This document shows, one piece after another, positions 6,430 through 8,689 of a stretch of 8,689 nucleotides of DNA; within the stretch, counting starts at the first letter, position 1; each line of letters begins with the position of its first letter. The position numbers were made by a program, and so were the translations under genes. The DNA comes from Gammaproteobacteria bacterium. GTDB lineage: Bacteria; Pseudomonadota; Gammaproteobacteria; Xanthomonadales; Xanthomonadaceae. Location: contig JAPLSI010000252.1 in the NCBI GenBank assembly GCA_026398715.1, forward strand, positions 1-8,689. The letters run 5' to 3'. The notes beneath the pieces are model-generated. The model was not told where the DNA came from and ran no database searches. It saw nothing but the letters and a program-made list of their open reading frames with translations.

Positions 6430-6469
6430 CGATTCGTGCTCGGTAGGCAGCGGGCTGCCGCTGGCCTAG
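5957..6469 (+). CDS. C-terminal frame of the disrupted protein, possible GTG restart
   Basis: The downstream half is open from a GTG at 5957 and gives 170 residues: MSAALHRLRESIWGGPEKIA and then the true C-terminal domain. The GTG exists only because copy 2 has T5958 where copy 1 has C. AGGCGAG lies a few bases upstream as a weak Shine-Dalgarno-like string. It lacks the membrane helices, so a product would be soluble. Whether it is translated is unknown; the coding pattern reflects the former intact gene in any case. Confidence 0.35.
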   Translation: MSAALHRLRESIWGGPEKIARDRIAQFLASHPDWNFRLYRTPAGMRVMATHRTFDPNDPSVAECFDALYADPLFALMCRNQQCFRARISAKPWRIGISGHMRPRPGVWPVAPDRIAQRSLWIAEYELAASVYAACEFIESVGSGTIHPDVRPVLELHDDSCSVGSGLPLA

Positions 6470-6508
6470 ACTGCGGCTTCGAGCACAACCAAGAACAAGG
6501 ACGACAGC

Positions 6509-6748
6509 ATGGAAGTTCGCATTTCCGACAAGGCCACCGGCAGCAGCATCGGCAGCATGAGTCGCGAGGAGTTCCAGTTCCTCGTGGACCAGCTTGAGGA
6601 AGAGTCGTCCACCGACGCAGACTATTTCATCGACACCGCCACCATCGACATGCTCGAGGACAATGGCGGCAGCGCCATGCTCGTTGCGATGCTTCGCGCC
6701 GCAGTGGGTGACTCGGAAGGCATCGACATCACCTGGCAGCAGACCTAG
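6509..6748 (+). CDS. Small acidic conserved hypothetical protein (79 aa)
   Basis: A 79-residue cytoplasmic protein with 17 acidic residues against 4 Lys/Arg, no signal peptide and no membrane helix. It reads as a short N-terminal strand (EVRISDK), a helix-forming segment REEFQFLVDQLEEESSTDADYFIDTATIDMLE in two parts (about residues 19-50), then SAMLVAMLRAAVGDSEGIDITW. I recall similar proteins of 75-80 residues with a FLVDQLEEES..DYFID pattern in many Gram-negatives. None has an established function as far as I know, and a name such as galactosyldiacylglycerol synthase, sometimes attached to them, would be implausible at this size. The ATG is supported by AAGGA 7 nt upstream. It lies 39 nt behind the disrupted gene and converges on the alpha/beta hydrolase gene. 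Confidence 0.85.
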   Translation: MEVRISDKATGSSIGSMSREEFQFLVDQLEEESSTDADYFIDTATIDMLEDNGGSAMLVAMLRAAVGDSEGIDITWQQT

Positions 6749-6772
6749 GCGGTCAGCTCCAACACGCCTGGA

Positions 6773-7702
6773 TCACGTTCCCGCGACGAACTCGCGCAGC
6801 GCCTTCGCCACGTTGCCCGGCTGCGCCATCATCGGCATGTGCCCGCAGCCCGCCAGCAGGACCGTGCGGCTGTCCGCCAGCCCGCGATGGAAGATGTCGG
6901 CAGCGCTGACGTCGATCACCCGGTCGTCGCGGCACCACAACAACAGGACCGGCGACTTGATGTGCGCCATCTCCGTTTCCAGGGAGAACGCTTCGGTCCC
7001 GCGGCCGATCGAGTCGAGCACCTTCTGTTCGAACATGACGTCGTTGCGGCGGCGGCGGACCATGGCTTCATCCGCGGGCCAGGGCACGAACGGCGGATCA
7101 GTGAACACGATGCCCAGGTAGCGATGCAACTCGGCGCGCGTGCGCACTTCGAACGGATTGCGGCCGGCCATCACTTCACGGCCAAACTCGTTTTCCTGGA
7201 ACAATACGCCGGCCGACGACATCAGCACGATCTTGGCCACGAGATCGGGGTGGCGTGCGGCCAGCAATCCGGTGAATTGCCCGCCCATGGAATGGCCGAC
7301 CACCAGCGCGGGTTTTTCCTTCAGCGCCTGCAGGAATTGCGCGATGCGCTCGACCTGCACACTGGGCCCGTAATTGCTGCTGGCCTGGCGTTCGCTCTGG
7401 CCCCAACCGGGCAGGTCAGGTGCGATCACCCGATTCGTCTTGGCCAGTTCGCGCATCACCGGCAGCCAGTTTTCCTTGGCGCCGGTGAAGCCGTGCAGCA
7501 TGACGATCAGCGGGCCGCGGCCCGCTTCCAGGTAAGCCCAGTCGTGGTTGCCGACGCGCAGCTTGTGCACGCTGGCGCCGGCCAGCCAGCGCTGGCGCGC
7601 GAACTCCGCGTCCAGCACCCGCTCGGGCATGGTCGCGGCCACGCCCACCGTGGTCAGCGCCAGGCCCAGCGATACAGCCAGCGCCAACCGTCCTTTTGCC
7701 AT
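6773..7702 (-). CDS. Exported alpha/beta hydrolase, lipase/esterase-like
   Basis: A 309-residue serine hydrolase of the alpha/beta fold. The N-terminus (MAKGR, then hydrophobic LALAVSLGLALTTVGVAA) is a signal peptide or anchor, so it acts outside the cytoplasm. Fold landmarks are in order: oxyanion HGFTG (70-74), PDLPGWGQS (95-103), nucleophile elbow GHSMGG with Ser138, acid Asp260 in LLLWCRDDRVIDV, and His288 in GCGHMPMM. The overall pattern (WAYLEAGRGPLIVMLHGF, then KENW) resembles Moraxella/Psychrobacter-type lipases, so an ester or lipid substrate is likely but not proven. The ATG at 7702 was chosen because it gives the signal peptide and sits 4 nt after the stop of the upstream M1 peptidase gene. 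A longer upstream in-frame start would overlap that gene by more than 100 nt and lose the signal peptide. The tight spacing implies co-transcription with the peptidase. Confidence 0.9.
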   Translation of the reverse strand: MAKGRLALAVSLGLALTTVGVAATMPERVLDAEFARQRWLAGASVHKLRVGNHDWAYLEAGRGPLIVMLHGFTGAKENWLPVMRELAKTNRVIAPDLPGWGQSERQASSNYGPSVQVERIAQFLQALKEKPALVVGHSMGGQFTGLLAARHPDLVAKIVLMSSAGVLFQENEFGREVMAGRNPFEVRTRAELHRYLGIVFTDPPFVPWPADEAMVRRRRNDVMFEQKVLDSIGRGTEAFSLETEMAHIKSPVLLLWCRDDRVIDVSAADIFHRGLADSRTVLLAGCGHMPMMAQPGNVAKALREFVAGT

Positions 7703-7706
7703 GGGG

Positions 7707-8689
7707 TCAGCGCTTGGCCTTGCCCTCTGCCAGCGTCTGTTCCACCGATCCGGTCGTAATCGGGTGGTAGCCCGGACGTGCCTTCTCGAACACGCCCTTC
7801 GCGAACGCCAGGCCATCCGGGGTCTGCGCCAGCGCGGCGTAGGTCGGCATGATCAGCTTGCGGCGGCCGATGCGGCCCAGGTACTCGGCGATGGCCGGGC
7901 GCGCGGTCGTGTAGCCGCTGCGCACGGTCAGCGGATACCAGCGCTGCGCGATCTCGCCATTCTGCGTACCGGTGAACTTGTACGCGGCGTCGAGCTCGGC
8001 CAGTTGTTCCTGGCTCAGCGTTTCCGGCATGCCTTCGATGAAGCGCACCCATTCCTGGGTGGTCCACTTCGAGGTGTCCATGTTCGCCGGCTTGGCGTGG
8101 CCGGCCAGCCAATGGCCGCGCAGTTCATCCACCGCGTCGAAGCGCGTGGACTTGGACGCAACGGCGAAAGCCGGGATGCCCGAGCCGTGCATCCACGCGT
8201 GGATTTCTTCATGCGTGGTCTTGCCCGGGTTCTTCGAGAACAATTCCTTTTCCATGAAGCGCTCGAACGCCGAGCTGTCCTGGCTGGTGAAGGCGTGTTC
8301 GTCGAACCACTTGCGCAGGAACGCATCGAAGGTCTCGCGGCCGTAGCGCTCTTCCAGGAACATCAGGAACCACTGGCCCTTGATGTAGGCGACCTGGGTC
8401 AGGCCTTCATCGGGGTCGCGATTGACCAGCGGCGGCAAGGTCAGTACCTGGTCGGCCTCTGCGATGTCCTTCATGTCGGCCTTCAGGCCATCCTGCGAGA
8501 TCACGTTCTCCATCAGGGCCTGGTCCTTGCCGAACAGGTCCTCGACGATGCGGTTCTCGACGTAGCTAGTGAAGCCTTCGTTCAACCAGATGTCCTTCCA
8601 GCTCGAGTTGGTGACCAGGTTGCCCGACCAGCTGTGCGCGAGTTCATGCGCGATGATGCTGACCAGCGACTGGTCGCCGACAATGACGG
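7707..8689 (-). CDS. M1-family aminopeptidase, LTA4-hydrolase-like, C-terminal part (5' end beyond window)
   Basis: The visible 326 residues are the catalytic core and C-terminal domain of an M1 zinc aminopeptidase; the family is usually about 600-650 residues, so about half is missing off the right edge. Reading continues in frame to the edge, so the TTG at 8585 is an internal Leu in DIWLNEGF, not a start. The zinc site is complete: HELAH (visible residues 14-18) followed after 18 residues by Glu37 in NEGFTSY, the HEXXH-X18-E signature. A likely catalytic Tyr101 lies in [18 protein letters not shown]. The C-terminus ([13 protein letters not shown], then [15 protein letters not shown]) matches the leukotriene A4 hydrolase-type helical domain, including the Arg/Lys pair that binds the peptide carboxylate in that family. 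Bacterial members act as aminopeptidases. The signal peptide, if any, is out of view. The alpha/beta hydrolase gene follows 4 nt after the TGA. Confidence 0.95.
   Translation of the reverse strand, partial: VIVGDQSLVSIIAHELAHSWSGNLVTNSSWKDIWLNEGFTSYVENRIVEDLFGKDQALMENVISQDGLKADMKDIAEADQVLTLPPLVNRDPDEGLTQVAYIKGQWFLMFLEERYGRETFDAFLRKWFDEHAFTSQDSSAFERFMEKELFSKNPGKTTHEEIHAWMHGSGIPAFAVASKSTRFDAVDELRGHWLAGHAKPANMDTSKWTTQEWVRFIEGMPETLSQEQLAELDAAYKFTGTQNGEIAQRWYPLTVRSGYTTARPAIAEYLGRIGRRKLIMPTYAALAQTPDGLAFAKGVFEKARPGYHPITTGSVEQTLAEGKAKR

Larger units (their letters stand above)
5422..6469 (+). pseudogene. Two-TM conserved hypothetical protein, frameshifted by a 70-bp tandem duplication
   Basis: Two overlapping frames are halves of one gene. 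The first runs from GTG 5422; the second ends with TAG at 6467-6469. Removing one copy of the 70-bp duplication joins residue 175 (PEKIA) directly to RDRIAQF and gives one continuous 325-residue protein. In that form, residues 1-114 are soluble, with VTRR-like basic stretches, ITRNSYGARCLNTP at about 87-100 and FFADIDF (Asp106, Asp108). Two hydrophobic helices lie at about 115-136 and 139-158. The C-terminal half carries RLYRTPAGMRVMATH (192-206) and CRNQQCFRARISAKPWR (233-249). These segments look like conserved family motifs, but I cannot name a characterised family. The DID plus RTPAG..H pattern is faintly reminiscent of archaeo-eukaryotic primase-type active sites, which is speculative. 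It lies 5 nt behind the M28 peptidase gene, so the two are likely one transcript. A sequencing or assembly error would make it intact. Confidence 0.8.

Noticed and set aside
6745..6771. Hairpin CTAGGCG / CGCCTGG between the convergent small-protein and hydrolase genes
   Set aside because: Only 7 pairs with one G-T, a 13-nt loop and no T-tract on either strand, so it is not convincing as a bidirectional terminator.
7703..7816. Upstream in-frame start for the alpha/beta hydrolase
   Set aside because: It would overlap the M1 peptidase gene by more than 100 nt and put 38 Arg-rich residues before a good signal peptide.

Overview
This window is high-GC, densely coding chromosomal DNA from a Gram-negative bacterium. 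A gammaproteobacterium of the Xanthomonadales/Lysobacterales type (Lysobacter, Xanthomonas, Luteimonas and relatives) is the best guess. The reasons are the gpmI-envC gene pair, many exported hydrolases (an M28 lipoprotein, an LTA4H-like M1 aminopeptidase and an exported alpha/beta hydrolase), and the style of a small acidic conserved protein. This placement is inference from gene content; there is no rRNA or marker gene to confirm it.

Layout. (1) Positions 1-2827, minus strand: a gpmI-envC operon. gpmI encodes cofactor-independent phosphoglycerate mutase. The envC-like gene encodes a periplasmic coiled-coil protein with a degenerate LytM domain, and it starts on the base after the gpmI stop codon (TGA then GTG). 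A further minus-strand gene may begin at about position 37 and run off the left edge. (2) Positions 2828-2952: a divergent intergenic region with a probable gpmI promoter. (3) Positions 2953-6748, plus strand: an exported protein with seven near-perfect VNGGI-type repeats (probable beta-solenoid), a hairpin, an M28-family lipoprotein peptidase with its own probable promoter, a two-TM protein gene 5 nt behind it, and a 79-residue acidic protein. (4) Positions 6773-8689, minus strand and convergent: an M1 aminopeptidase entering from the right edge, followed 4 nt later by an exported alpha/beta hydrolase. Gaps between genes are at most about 125 nt, and no stretch over 300 nt lacks a gene.

The most striking structure is a 70-bp direct tandem duplication (5877-5946 and 5947-6016, one mismatch) inside the two-TM protein gene. 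Because 70 is not a multiple of 3, it splits what would be a continuous 325-residue protein into two frames. The single mismatch turns a GCG into a GTG at the exact place where the downstream half could restart. This is either a recent frameshifting mutation, an assembly error, or a reversible on/off state.

Functionally the region is mostly housekeeping and cell-envelope: glycolysis, control of septal peptidoglycan hydrolysis, and exported peptidases/esterase. I see no transposase, phage gene, CRISPR array, tRNA, rRNA, toxin-antitoxin pair or defence cassette. I do not see a complete new multi-gene system. The candidates for novelty are the VNGGI repeat protein and the broken two-TM protein with a DID motif.
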